Source: Persicitalea sp963803495
GTDB lineage: Bacteria; Bacteroidota; Bacteroidia; Cytophagales; Spirosomataceae
Direction of reading: 5' to 3'
Length of the DNA stretch: 64,000 nt
Assembly: GCA_963803495.1 (NCBI GenBank)
Contig: CAWDMP010000002.1
Location: 3,596,001 to 3,660,000, forward strand
In this document: piece after piece, positions 36,838 to 44,992 of the stretch
Numbering within the stretch: position 1 is the first letter of the stretch
Layout of the letters: each line of letters opens with the position of its first letter
The notes under the pieces: model-generated
Told to the model about the DNA's origin: nothing
Seen by the model: the letters and a program-made list of their open reading frames with translations, nothing else
The model's database searches: none
Program-made: the position numbers and the translations under genes

Positions 36838-38256
36838 ATGACCACTTTCGTACCCAAATACTTCACGCGCAAAGCTATCATCCTGTACGTGGTGCTGCTG
36901 ATCGTGTGTTCGGTGGTCCTCTTCGGCCGGGGACTACCCCTGCATTGGATAGCCTTCGGACTGGTGGAAGTGGTTAGTTTTTTTTACTTTTCTAACCTGC
37001 TAACTAAGAATTGGGAGCCGCTAAGTCCGGCCATTTATAAGAAAAAGCTCTTTCGCACGGCATTGGTCGTACGGGTCTTGTACGTCATTTTCAGCTTCCT
37101 GTTCTATACATTCATGACGGGCCAAGCCTTCGAGTTCGAAGCCGCCGACGCCATTGGCTACCACGAGGAGGCAATTTGGCTTATTTCTCTATTAAGGAAT
37201 GATCAACTTCCCGTGTATTTGGCCTTTACAAAAGGTAACTATTCTGACTTAGGGTACGTGGCTTATCTAGCTTCGATCTATTCGGTTTTTGGGGATGGCT
37301 TGCTACTGATAAGAATTCTTAAAGCTTTATTTGGTGCTTTTACCTGCTTGTTGATCTATAAACTAGCCCGCCGTAATTTCGGAGAAAACGCCGGGAGAAT
37401 TGCGGGCATTTTAGCTCTGCTCTCACCTAACCTCATCTATTATTGCGGACTACATGTCAAAGAAACCGAAATGGTATTTCTTACGGTCTTTTTCCTCGAA
37501 CGGGCTGACTTGCTAATTCGCGAAAAGAAACTTGTACCCATTATATTGATCGGTACCTTATTGTTAGGATTTTCCTTGTTCTTTTTTCGAACCGTATTAG
37601 GAGCTACCGCGATGGCATCGTTGGTAATGGGTTTTCTATTATATTCAGTCCGGGGTAGAAAAGTGAGCATGGTTCGTAAAGCGTTATTCGGGGCCACAAT
37701 CATGATGATCGCAGCGTTTCTTGCCGGTGGGCGGATAGAGGCTGAAATGACGCGTTACTGGGGCGATCGTGATACCAACCAACAAGCATCCATGAATGCC
37801 CGGTCAAATATATCCGACGGAAACAACCTAGCAAAATATGGTACCACAGCAATATTTGCGCCCGTGATTCTGATTGCGCCCTTTCCGACGCTCGTCAACA
37901 TTGGTACGCAACAAAACCAAATGTTGTTGAACGGCGGCTACTATACGCGCAATATTTACGTATTCTTTTTGCTTATCGGCTTGGTGGCCTTATGGAAGAA
38001 AAAACAACTGCGAGAACATTTGCTCCCCATCTCGTTTCTTTTTAGCTATCTGGCGGTCCTGGCACTTAGCAAGTTTGCCCTTGCCGAACGATTTCATATG
38101 CCGATCTTACCTGTTATCATTATCCTTGCTGCTTATGGCGTCACCCAGCTCGATCGCAAGAATATGAAATATTATGTACCGTATCTAGGCATAGTAGCTA
38201 TCATTATCTTAGCTTGGAATGTATTCAAGATCGCTGGACGCGGCGGATTTGAATAA
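36838..38256 (+). CDS. GT-C type integral membrane glycosyltransferase (GT39/PMT_2-like)
   Basis: A 472-residue protein with about eleven predicted helices. The first periplasmic loop contains the acidic site FEFEAADAIGYHEEAIW expected of GT-C enzymes, then LARRNFGENAGRIAGILALL and ALLSPNLIYYCGLHVKETEM. These features match lipid-phosphate-sugar-dependent mannosyl/arabinosyl-type transferases. A Wzy polymerase also has many helices and cannot be fully excluded, but the early acidic loop favours GT-C. Confidence 0.7.
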   Translation: MTTFVPKYFTRKAIILYVVLLIVCSVVLFGRGLPLHWIAFGLVEVVSFFYFSNLLTKNWEPLSPAIYKKKLFRTALVVRVLYVIFSFLFYTFMTGQAFEFEAADAIGYHEEAIWLISLLRNDQLPVYLAFTKGNYSDLGYVAYLASIYSVFGDGLLLIRILKALFGAFTCLLIYKLARRNFGENAGRIAGILALLSPNLIYYCGLHVKETEMVFLTVFFLERADLLIREKKLVPIILIGTLLLGFSLFFFRTVLGATAMASLVMGFLLYSVRGRKVSMVRKALFGATIMMIAAFLAGGRIEAEMTRYWGDRDTNQQASMNARSNISDGNNLAKYGTTAIFAPVILIAPFPTLVNIGTQQNQMLLNGGYYTRNIYVFFLLIGLVALWKKKQLREHLLPISFLFSYLAVLALSKFALAERFHMPILPVIIILAAYGVTQLDRKNMKYYVPYLGIVAIIILAWNVFKIAGRGGFE

Positions 38257-38262
38257 AAAATT

Positions 38263-39192
38263 ATGAAAGTACTTTTTGTCAGCAGCGGTAATAAAAAAGG
38301 AGGAATCTCACCGATTGTATATAATCAGGGTGAATCATTACGGCGCGAATTTGTGGAACTAGATTATTTCCCGGTGGCGGGTAAGGGAATAGCTGGGTAC
38401 TTGCGACATTGGTGGCCACTATTCAAGTTGTTGCGCAAAGAAAAATACGACCTTGTTCACGCCCATTATTCGCTCTGCGGCTTTCTAACGACGATGGCCG
38501 CACCGCTCCGCACCCCGATCGTAGTCTCGCTGATGGGTACTTTTCGAAAAGATACCGCCAAGTACTACCTCATTCGCCTGCTGGCTGGAAGGCGTTGGCG
38601 CGAAGTGATTGTCAAGTCAGCACGAATGAAAGGGCAAATCGGCCTGCCCGATGCTCACATCATCGCCAATGGCGTCGATGTCACTAAGTTCGACCTGCCG
38701 CAATCCCGCCACGAACTACGCCAGGAATTAGATTTCTCCTCTGACCAAAAAGTCGTCATTTTTGTCTCGAATCCCTCGCGCCCAGAAAAAAACTTTGCAC
38801 TTTGTCGAGCATCGGTCGATGCCCTGGGCCGGGGCGACGTTCAGCTAATTGCAGTTTACAACAAGCCGCACGAAGAAGTGGCGAAGTACATGCTGGCTGC
38901 CGACGTGCTGATGCTTACCTCTTTTACCGAAGGGTCGCCCAACGTCATCAAAGAAGCGATGGCGGCCAATTGTCCGATCGTCTGTACTAATGTCGGGGAC
39001 GTCACCTATTTATTATCCGGGTTAGAAGGAGCATTTGTGGCGGAAACCTACGAGGTGGCGGAAGTTTCCTCTTTGGTAAGCCAAGCCTTGGTGTTTCAGA
39101 AAATAAAGGGGCTAAAACAGCTGATGCGCTTGCAGTTGGACAGCGTCAGCGTTGCCAGAAAAATAGTCGAAGTGTATAAAAAAGCCATTTAA
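38263..39192 (+). CDS. Family 4 glycosyltransferase
   Basis: A 309-residue GT-B enzyme, somewhat short for the family. It starts MKVLFVSSGNKKGGISPIVY, has YDLVHAHYSLCGFLTTMAA and ANGVDVTKFDL, then VVIFVSNPSRPEKNFAL and the donor-site MLTSFTEGSPNVIKEAMAAN. The start is 7 bp after the GT-C gene stop. Confidence 0.9.
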   Translation: MKVLFVSSGNKKGGISPIVYNQGESLRREFVELDYFPVAGKGIAGYLRHWWPLFKLLRKEKYDLVHAHYSLCGFLTTMAAPLRTPIVVSLMGTFRKDTAKYYLIRLLAGRRWREVIVKSARMKGQIGLPDAHIIANGVDVTKFDLPQSRHELRQELDFSSDQKVVIFVSNPSRPEKNFALCRASVDALGRGDVQLIAVYNKPHEEVAKYMLAADVLMLTSFTEGSPNVIKEAMAANCPIVCTNVGDVTYLLSGLEGAFVAETYEVAEVSSLVSQALVFQKIKGLKQLMRLQLDSVSVARKIVEVYKKAI

Positions 39193-39221
39193 CTGAATTT
39201 CATCTTACTGCCTTCTTTGAA

Positions 39222-39677
39222 ATGCTAAAGATACTATTGAGTTTGGGGTATGCCGGAGATTTCAATGTCATCCGCAAAAAGGCAAGGAGTGGTGTGTTCC
39301 GTAAATTATGGTATCTGGTCTACAAGCTGTACTTGATGAAGCACGGTAGCTACATCCCCTTGGCTTGCGAAATGCATGGTCCGATTAAGTTTGTCCATCT
39401 ACAAGGAATATTTATTTCAAGTACCACCAGTATCGGGAAGAATTGCACAATCTACCAACACGTAACGATTGGTTCAAACCGAGTGCCTACTTCAAAAACA
39501 TTCGGTTCTCCTCAGATTGGCAATAACTGCATTATCGGGGCCGGAGCAAAAATTGTAGGGGGAATCGTAATTGGGGATGACGTAAGGATAGGGGCAGGCT
39601 GTGTCGTGTTTGAAGACATCCCGGATGGCAGCACCGTAGTCTCAAACCGGCCACGAATTATCAAGAAAAATCCCTAA
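39222..39677 (+). CDS. CysE-like acyltransferase of the left-handed beta-helix family
   Basis: A compact 151-residue protein without the alpha-helical N-terminal domain of true serine acetyltransferases. The hexapeptide part includes FISSTTSIGKNCTIYQHVTI with the catalytic-His region, then IGNNCIIGAGAKIVGGIVIG and IGAGCVVFEDIPDGSTVVS. Such short CysE relatives in capsule clusters acetylate sugars. It sits immediately before the CapK/PaaK-like gene. Confidence 0.85.
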   Translation: MLKILLSLGYAGDFNVIRKKARSGVFRKLWYLVYKLYLMKHGSYIPLACEMHGPIKFVHLQGIFISSTTSIGKNCTIYQHVTIGSNRVPTSKTFGSPQIGNNCIIGAGAKIVGGIVIGDDVRIGAGCVVFEDIPDGSTVVSNRPRIIKKNP

Positions 39678-39690
39678 TTCTGAATTTCCT

Positions 39691-41025
39691 ATGATAGAAA
39701 ATCATTTTATTCAAGAAAAGATAATTTTGCCTATAAGCGATTTAGCAACGGGACAGTCTGTTGGTAAGTACCTGAAATTCTTGCAAAAAAGTAACCATTG
39801 GTCTCGGAGCGAAATTGATAATTTTCAGAATCAAAGACTACGAATATTGATTACTCACGCCTACGAAAATGTGCCTTTCTACCGAGATCAATTCAAAAGT
39901 TTGAATCTTTCGCCCTTAGATATCCAAACAAAAGCGGACCTTATAAAATTGCCCGTCATATCGAAAGCCATTCTGAAAAAAGAAGGAATGGAACGTTTTA
40001 CTTCCACCCAATACCCAAAAAATAAAACAAAGAAAAGAGCCTCGAGCGGGTCCACTGGCGAACCGCTTCATTACCTGTCGACCGTCGAGGGCTATTCCTT
40101 GAACCTGGCTGCCATCTTGCGCGGATGGTACGATATGGGGTTCCGACTTGGTGATAGGTACGTAAAGCTAAGTGGCAACCAAAGAAAATCATCGATTAAA
40201 AAACTTCAAGATTCTGTAAGCAACAACCGCTACATTTCGGTTGATCCCATGACGGATGAAACCTTTGCAGCGGTGTTGAATATCTTTGAAGAATATCGGC
40301 CGGAAGTGATCCGCTGCTATCCTGATTTATTGCTTTTTCTAGCCAATTATAAAGCCGCTCATCCTGAATACACGCATTCACCCAAGGCTATTGCGACGAC
40401 AGGGAATATGTTATTTCCAGAAGCCAGGAATAAAATAGAATCGGCTTTTGACAGCAAAATTTTTGATTCGTACAGTTGCGAAGGAAATTCGTGTGTTTTT
40501 GAGTGCTACACCCACGAATGCTATCATTCCACCGAAGAGTACGGTATCACCGAAGTACTCGACAGCGATGGTAATTCGATCAAGTCAGGCGTGGGCCGGT
40601 TGATCACAACTGATTTATGGAACCTGGCGTATCCATTCATCCGCTACGACACACAGGACCTCGTGGAAGTAGATGAATCGCCTTGCTCCTGCGGACGGAG
40701 CCACCTCAGAATCAATAAAATTCTTGGTCGTGACAATGAGGTGCTATTGATGCCCAACGGAAAGCGCTTCATCGTGCATCAATTCACGATTTTTTTCAGT
40801 TCACGCGCCGAGTTGAATAAATCAGTAGAGCAATTCCAAATTATCAAAAAGAAAAGTGGCAATATTCTGTTAAAAATGGTTATAAATGAACATTATAACC
40901 CGACCATTCAGGAATACATTCATAATCATTGGAGAAATACATTCGAGTCAAAAGTTAATATTGAAATCGTGGATTCACTACCGCTACTCGGAAATAGCAA
41001 GCGCCGTTTTATAGTGAACGAATAA
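39691..41025 (+). CDS. CapK/PaaK-like adenylate-forming enzyme
   Basis: A 444-residue member of the phenylacetate-CoA ligase superfamily. The P-loop is RASSGSTGEPLHY, the adenylation motif region is YSCEGNSCVFECYTHECYH, and LITTDLWNLAYPFIRYDTQD supports the fold, with the C-terminal domain at about 335-444. True PaaK enzymes activate aryl acids to CoA thioesters; the CapK branch occurs in capsule clusters with an unproven reaction. It lies between two acyltransferase genes, so activating an acyl group for transfer to the glycan is a reasonable inference. The gene is AT-rich. Confidence 0.85.
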   Translation: MIENHFIQEKIILPISDLATGQSVGKYLKFLQKSNHWSRSEIDNFQNQRLRILITHAYENVPFYRDQFKSLNLSPLDIQTKADLIKLPVISKAILKKEGMERFTSTQYPKNKTKKRASSGSTGEPLHYLSTVEGYSLNLAAILRGWYDMGFRLGDRYVKLSGNQRKSSIKKLQDSVSNNRYISVDPMTDETFAAVLNIFEEYRPEVIRCYPDLLLFLANYKAAHPEYTHSPKAIATTGNMLFPEARNKIESAFDSKIFDSYSCEGNSCVFECYTHECYHSTEEYGITEVLDSDGNSIKSGVGRLITTDLWNLAYPFIRYDTQDLVEVDESPCSCGRSHLRINKILGRDNEVLLMPNGKRFIVHQFTIFFSSRAELNKSVEQFQIIKKKSGNILLKMVINEHYNPTIQEYIHNHWRNTFESKVNIEIVDSLPLLGNSKRRFIVNE

Positions 41026-41087
41026 TTCTCAATGTAGGTAATTTATTTTATTTTCTTTACATCGTTATTTTATCACTAGTCGGAAAA

Positions 41088-41570
41088 ATGTCTATTGTAA
41101 ATCGTAAACGGACCCTTAAAGAAATAGTACGCGGAACAGTTAATCGTATTTTGCATATAGTCGCATATTTCACATTTCCCTATCAAATCACAGTTGCTTT
41201 ACACAGATGGCGCGGTGTAAAAATTGGAAAGCAATCACACATTGCGCGCCTAGTTTCACTTGACGACAGAAACCCTGAATTAATTGTAATAGGCAACGGC
41301 GTAGCTATTACAACAGGAGTAATGATATTATGTCATCAGCGTGATTTGAGCAATTACCATCCTGGAATGTACGTAATGCATTGCCCCTTTAAGGAAGGGA
41401 AAGTAATCATTCACGACGGCGCCCACATCGGCATCGGGGCCATCCTGATGCCGGGCGTCACAATTGGCGAAGGCGCGGTAATCGGCGCGGGCGCGGTTGT
41501 TACCAAGGACGTGCCACCGTATTCAGTAGCGGTAGGTACTCCCGCCAAAGTCGTACGGACATTCGAATAG
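41088..41570 (+). CDS. Maltose-acetyltransferase-like O-acyltransferase
   Basis: A 160-residue left-handed beta-helix protein: IGKQSHIARLVSLDDRNPEL, GVAITTGVMILCHQRDLSNY with the catalytic His, and IHDGAHIGIGAILMPGVTIG followed by GAGAVVTKDVPPYSVAVGTP. The first half is AT-rich while the second half becomes GC-rich at about 41400, as though two sources had recombined inside the gene. It is expected to acetylate a sugar hydroxyl. Confidence 0.85.
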   Translation: MSIVNRKRTLKEIVRGTVNRILHIVAYFTFPYQITVALHRWRGVKIGKQSHIARLVSLDDRNPELIVIGNGVAITTGVMILCHQRDLSNYHPGMYVMHCPFKEGKVIIHDGAHIGIGAILMPGVTIGEGAVIGAGAVVTKDVPPYSVAVGTPAKVVRTFE

Positions 41571-41571
41571 C

Positions 41572-42609
41572 ATGAAATTTATCTTTGAATTAGCCCACCC
41601 CAAGCACTACTACCAATTCCGGGCGGCGATGCGTATTCTTGAAAGCGAAGGCCACGAAATTCTGGTCGTGGCACGGGACAAGGATGTGTTGCTGAAAATT
41701 TTGGAAGAAGAAAACCGCGCCTACGCCATCTACGGGCAGCACGGTAAGAGCATGCTCCGCAAATTCACCGCCCTGCCCGAGCTATTTATTACCTATTATA
41801 AGATCGTTAAGAAGTTCAGGCCCGATGTGATCGTGAGCAAGGCCTCGCCCTACGCCGCGATTATCAGCAAGTTTTATAAAGTTAGAACCGCCATTACACC
41901 CGACTCGGAAGTTGTAACGCTGACCAACAAATTTGTGGCTCCCCATTCGGATATCGTCATCACGCCGAAAACCTTCCAGATCAATTTCGGCGAAAAACAC
42001 CGCTATATAAATGGATTTTTTGAAGACTGCTACCTGCATCCGTCCGTCTTCATGCCCAACGAAGCGGTGCTGGACACGCTGAAAGTAAAGCCGGGCCAGC
42101 CGTATTTTATCCTGCGCTTCATCGGCTGGACGGCCAACCATGACGTCAATAACTTTGGTTTTTCGGCCGAAGAAAAGGAAAAGCTAGTTGCGCAACTGGA
42201 ACCGCACGGCAAAGTGTTCATTTCGTCGGAAGCTGCCCTGCCCGAGAACCTGGAACAATACCGCATCAAGATTCTGGCCTCTCAGATGCACTCGGCGCTG
42301 CACTTTGCCCAAATCTACATTGGTGATTCTCAGACGATGGCCACCGAAGCGGCGCTGCTCGGCACGCCCTCGGTGCGCTACAATTCGTTCGTGGGGCCCA
42401 ACGATATGTCGAATTTTATCATTTTGGAAAATGACTACAGTGTCCTGAAAAATTGCGCCACCTTCAAGGAGGTTCAGAGCCATGTACAATCCCTTCTTGC
42501 CGATTCTAAGAGCAAACAAAAGTGGCTCAAAAAGCGGCAGAGTTACTACGAACAAGTAGGCGACATCAATCAACAAATTGTCTACGAACTATCCGCGAAT
42601 GGCGAATGA
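41572..42609 (+). CDS. DUF354 family GT-B-fold protein
   Basis: A 345-residue protein with the DUF354 pattern: MKFIFELAHPKHYYQFRAAM at the N-terminus, KKFRPDVIVSKASPYAAI, then a second Rossmann half FILRFIGWTANHDVNNFGFS and YIGDSQTMATEAALLGTPSV, which resembles the nucleotide-binding site of UDP-GlcNAc 2-epimerases and MurG-like transferases. A glycosyltransferase or sugar epimerase role is likely but unproven. The last codons read into a CGCGAAT phrase repeat, so the C-terminus may vary between strains. Confidence 0.8.
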   Translation: MKFIFELAHPKHYYQFRAAMRILESEGHEILVVARDKDVLLKILEEENRAYAIYGQHGKSMLRKFTALPELFITYYKIVKKFRPDVIVSKASPYAAIISKFYKVRTAITPDSEVVTLTNKFVAPHSDIVITPKTFQINFGEKHRYINGFFEDCYLHPSVFMPNEAVLDTLKVKPGQPYFILRFIGWTANHDVNNFGFSAEEKEKLVAQLEPHGKVFISSEAALPENLEQYRIKILASQMHSALHFAQIYIGDSQTMATEAALLGTPSVRYNSFVGPNDMSNFIILENDYSVLKNCATFKEVQSHVQSLLADSKSKQKWLKKRQSYYEQVGDINQQIVYELSANGE

Positions 42610-42690
42610 CGCGAATGGCTTTTGATATGCTACGCAGATTGGGATGGCTGACGCAAGAGAAAAATTCGCGCAAATTCGCGTAATTCGCGG
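42593..42690. repeat. CGCGAAT phrase repeat as an inverted pair
   Basis: CCGCGAATGGCGAATGACGC on the left and a set of TTCGCG units (ending TAATTCGCGG) on the right are mutually complementary, separated by about 50 bases. The left arm contains the stop of the DUF354 gene and the right arm ends at the ATG of the next gene, so the whole gap is repeat. Confidence 0.7.
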
Positions 42691-43446
42691 ATGGATTTTA
42701 CCGTAAAAATATACCGCACCCTCCTCCAATCCCTCATCGGTCAGAAGTACGCCTTCCAAACCTTCGAGGGATTTTTGGCGTCTCCGGCTACCAAAAGCAT
42801 TGTGCTGCGCCATGATGTGGACCTACTGCCGCACAACTCGCTGGCTTTCGCCCGGATTCAGCACGAAGCGGGCGTACGCGGTACCTACTACTTCCGCGGC
42901 GTGCCCGAAAGCTGGGACGAGGGCGTGATCAAGGCCATCGCCGATCTCGGCCACGAAATCGGCTACCACTACGAATGCCTGACGACCACGAACGGCGACC
43001 TGACAGCGGGCATCGCCGACTTCGAGAAAAACCTGCACGCTCTGCGGCGACTGGCCCCGGTCAGTACGATTTGTATGCACGGCAGTCCGGCTTCGCCCCA
43101 CGATTCCAAGGACCTCTGGAAAACGTACGACTACCATGACTACGTCCTGATCGGCGAGCCGTATTTCGACGTGGATTTTCAGAAAGTCTACTACCTCACC
43201 GACACGGGCCGCCGCTGGGACGGCGACAAAGTCAGCGTCCGCGACCGGGTCGATTCCGGCTTCGACCTCCACTTCCACACGACCGAGGAGGTGATTGCGG
43301 CGGCCAACCGCGGCGCGCTGCCGGATCAAATCATGTTCACGTTTCACCCCCAACGCTGGAACGATGATACCTACCTTTGGACAAAGGAACTGGTCTTGCA
43401 AAATGTTAAGAACGTGGTAAAGAAGTACCTGCTCGTCAAGCGATGA
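42691..43446 (+). CDS. NodB-like polysaccharide deacetylase-fold protein
   Basis: A 251-residue cytoplasmic-looking protein (no signal peptide). It has the NodB-type metal site: Asp pair in IVLRHDVDLLPHNS near residue 40, GTYYFRGVPESW, and GHEIGYHYECL, where two histidines are spaced by three residues. The C-terminal HFHTTEEVI and MFTFHPQRW regions may supply the other active-site histidine. Lack of a secretion signal suggests action on a nucleotide-sugar or lipid-linked intermediate. Confidence 0.8.
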   Translation: MDFTVKIYRTLLQSLIGQKYAFQTFEGFLASPATKSIVLRHDVDLLPHNSLAFARIQHEAGVRGTYYFRGVPESWDEGVIKAIADLGHEIGYHYECLTTTNGDLTAGIADFEKNLHALRRLAPVSTICMHGSPASPHDSKDLWKTYDYHDYVLIGEPYFDVDFQKVYYLTDTGRRWDGDKVSVRDRVDSGFDLHFHTTEEVIAAANRGALPDQIMFTFHPQRWNDDTYLWTKELVLQNVKNVVKKYLLVKR

Positions 43447-43484
43447 GGTCCTTTCTGCTTTGCCCGTAAGAAAATAACGCACCC

Positions 43485-44624
43485 ATGCTCAAAATCCTTA
43501 CTATCATTGGGGCGCGTCCCCAGATCATCAAAGCGGCGGCCATCAGCCGCGCCATTCGTACTCGTTACGCCGACCGCATCCGGGAGGTGATCGTCCACAC
43601 GGGCCAGCACTACGACGAACGGATGTCGGCGATTTTTTTTGAAGAATTGCAGATTCCCCAGCCGGACTACAATTTGCAAGTAGGCTCCGGCAGGCACGGC
43701 AAGCAGACCGCGCGCATGATTATCGGGATCGAGGATATATTGGAAGAGGAAAAGCCGGACTACCTGATCATCTACGGCGATACCAACTCGACGCTGGCGG
43801 CGGCCGTGGCGGCATCCAAGATTCATGTACCTATCGTGCATATCGAGGCGGGTTTGCGGTCGTTCAACAAGCGGATGCCCGAAGAGGTCAACCGTATTTT
43901 GAGCGACCACGTTTCTACCTACCTTTTTCCACCTACCGAAACGGGTTACGCCAATTTATTACGCGAGGGCTTTGCGCCAAACACCCAACCGCCTTTTAAC
44001 CTCGACCGACCCGGAATTTTCAACGTCGGCGATGTGATGTACGACAATACGCTGCATTTCAGCGCGGTAGCCGAAGAGAAATCAACGATCCTGACAGAGT
44101 ACGATCTGTCCGAAGACAATTTCCTACTTGCCACGCTGCACCGCAATACCAACACCGACGACGCCGAAAAACTGAACGCCATCTTTCGGGCTTTTCAGCA
44201 GATTTCCACGAATTACGGTATTAAAATCGCCTTGCCGCTACACCCGCGTACCGTCAAGCAAATGGAGTTGCTGCTGGAAGCCGACCTGCGGCAAGCCATC
44301 GACAACAACCCGCTTATTCTGAGGTTGCCGCCCGTGTCATTCCTGGAAATGGTACAATTGGAACGCTACGCCCGGTTGGTACTCACGGACTCGGGTGGGG
44401 TGCAGAAGGAAGCCTATTTTCTGCATACGCCCTGCCTCATCATGCGTCCCGAAACCGAGTGGGTCGAAATCGTGGAAAGTGGCGCTGCCCTGCTCACCGA
44501 CGCCGACACCGAACGTATCATGAGCGCCTACGCTTATTTCGAATCAGAACCCGACATCACCTACCGCAACATCTACGGCGAAGGCAACGCGGCGGAGAGG
44601 ATGTTGAAGATTTTGGTAAGTTGA
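43485..44624 (+). CDS. UDP-HexNAc 2-epimerase (non-hydrolysing), WbpI-like
   Basis: A 379-residue enzyme with the family opening LTIIGARPQIIKAAAISRAI, then VIVHTGQHYDERMSAIFFEE, YGDTNSTLAAAVAA, HIEAGLRSFNKRMPEEVNR and the C-terminal LVLTDSGGVQKEAYFL. WecB makes UDP-ManNAc from UDP-GlcNAc; the WbpI branch acts on UDP-GlcNAc3NAcA to give UDP-ManNAc3NAcA. With WbpB, WbpE and WbpD homologues in the same locus the latter is more likely here. It is the last gene of the plus-strand polysaccharide run. Confidence 0.88.
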   Translation: MLKILTIIGARPQIIKAAAISRAIRTRYADRIREVIVHTGQHYDERMSAIFFEELQIPQPDYNLQVGSGRHGKQTARMIIGIEDILEEEKPDYLIIYGDTNSTLAAAVAASKIHVPIVHIEAGLRSFNKRMPEEVNRILSDHVSTYLFPPTETGYANLLREGFAPNTQPPFNLDRPGIFNVGDVMYDNTLHFSAVAEEKSTILTEYDLSEDNFLLATLHRNTNTDDAEKLNAIFRAFQQISTNYGIKIALPLHPRTVKQMELLLEADLRQAIDNNPLILRLPPVSFLEMVQLERYARLVLTDSGGVQKEAYFLHTPCLIMRPETEWVEIVESGAALLTDADTERIMSAYAYFESEPDITYRNIYGEGNAAERMLKILVS

Positions 44625-44657
44625 AGCGGGGTCGGTACGCCGCGCGGCCCCGAGGCG

Positions 44658-44806
44658 GTTGAAAGTTGAAAGTTGAAAGTTGAAGGGTTGAAGGGTTGAA
44701 GGGTTGAAGGGTTGAAGGGTTGAAGGGTTGAAGGGTTGAAGGGTTGAAGGGTTGAAGGGTTGAAGGGTTGAAGGGTTGAAGGGTTGAAGGGTTGAAGGGT
44801 TGAAAG
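44658..44806. repeat. GTTGAAGG octamer tandem array
   Basis: Three GTTGAAA heptamers (44658-44678) lead into fifteen uninterrupted GTTGAAGG copies (44679-44798) and a final GTTGAAAG. The unit is eight bases with no spacers, so this is a microsatellite. The same unit in the other orientation lies before the protease gene at 12649. Copy number is likely to vary. Confidence 0.92.
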
Positions 44807-44840
44807 TAATTTCTGGGCCGCAAAGGTACCCACAAAATTC

Positions 44841-44873
44841 AAGAGCCGATTCTGATTGAATCGGCTCTTTTTT
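44841..44873 (+). terminator. Rho-independent terminator of the polysaccharide operon
   Basis: A perfect 12-bp stem, AAGAGCCGATTC / GAATCGGCTCTT, with loop TGATT and a run of six T. It is placed after the octamer array, about 220 bp downstream of the 2-epimerase stop. Confidence 0.9.
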
Positions 44874-44916
44874 ATGAAAAAAGATAAGTAGAGTTATTAT
44901 GAATCCACTTGCCTTG

Positions 44917-44970
44917 ATTAAACATTAAACAATTAAACAATTAAACAATTAAACAATTAAACAATTAAAC
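44917..44970. repeat. AATTAAAC octamer array
   Basis: Five perfect AATTAAAC copies at 44931-44970 with degenerate ATTAAAC units before them. It sits just beyond the stop of the minus-strand gene at 44993. Together with the other array and the terminator it accounts for most of the 368-bp gap 44625-44992. Confidence 0.85.
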
Positions 44971-44992
44971 ACATCAACAATTACAAACAACC

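Noticed and set aside
41572..42609. DUF354 gene as a second WecB-type epimerase
   Set aside because: The fold is similar, but the GARPQ and DSGG-type epimerase motifs are missing, whereas the gene at 43485 has them.
44658..44806. CRISPR-like array
   Set aside because: The unit is only eight bases, repeats are directly adjacent, and there are no unique spacers or cas genes.
44557..44842. Minus-strand ORFs encoding a LQPFNPST repeat protein
   Set aside because: They are just the translation of the octamer microsatellite; an 8-bp unit read in three frames always gives such a 8-residue peptide repeat.
44917..44970. Replication-origin iterons
   Set aside because: Octamers without DnaA boxes, and no replication gene is nearby.
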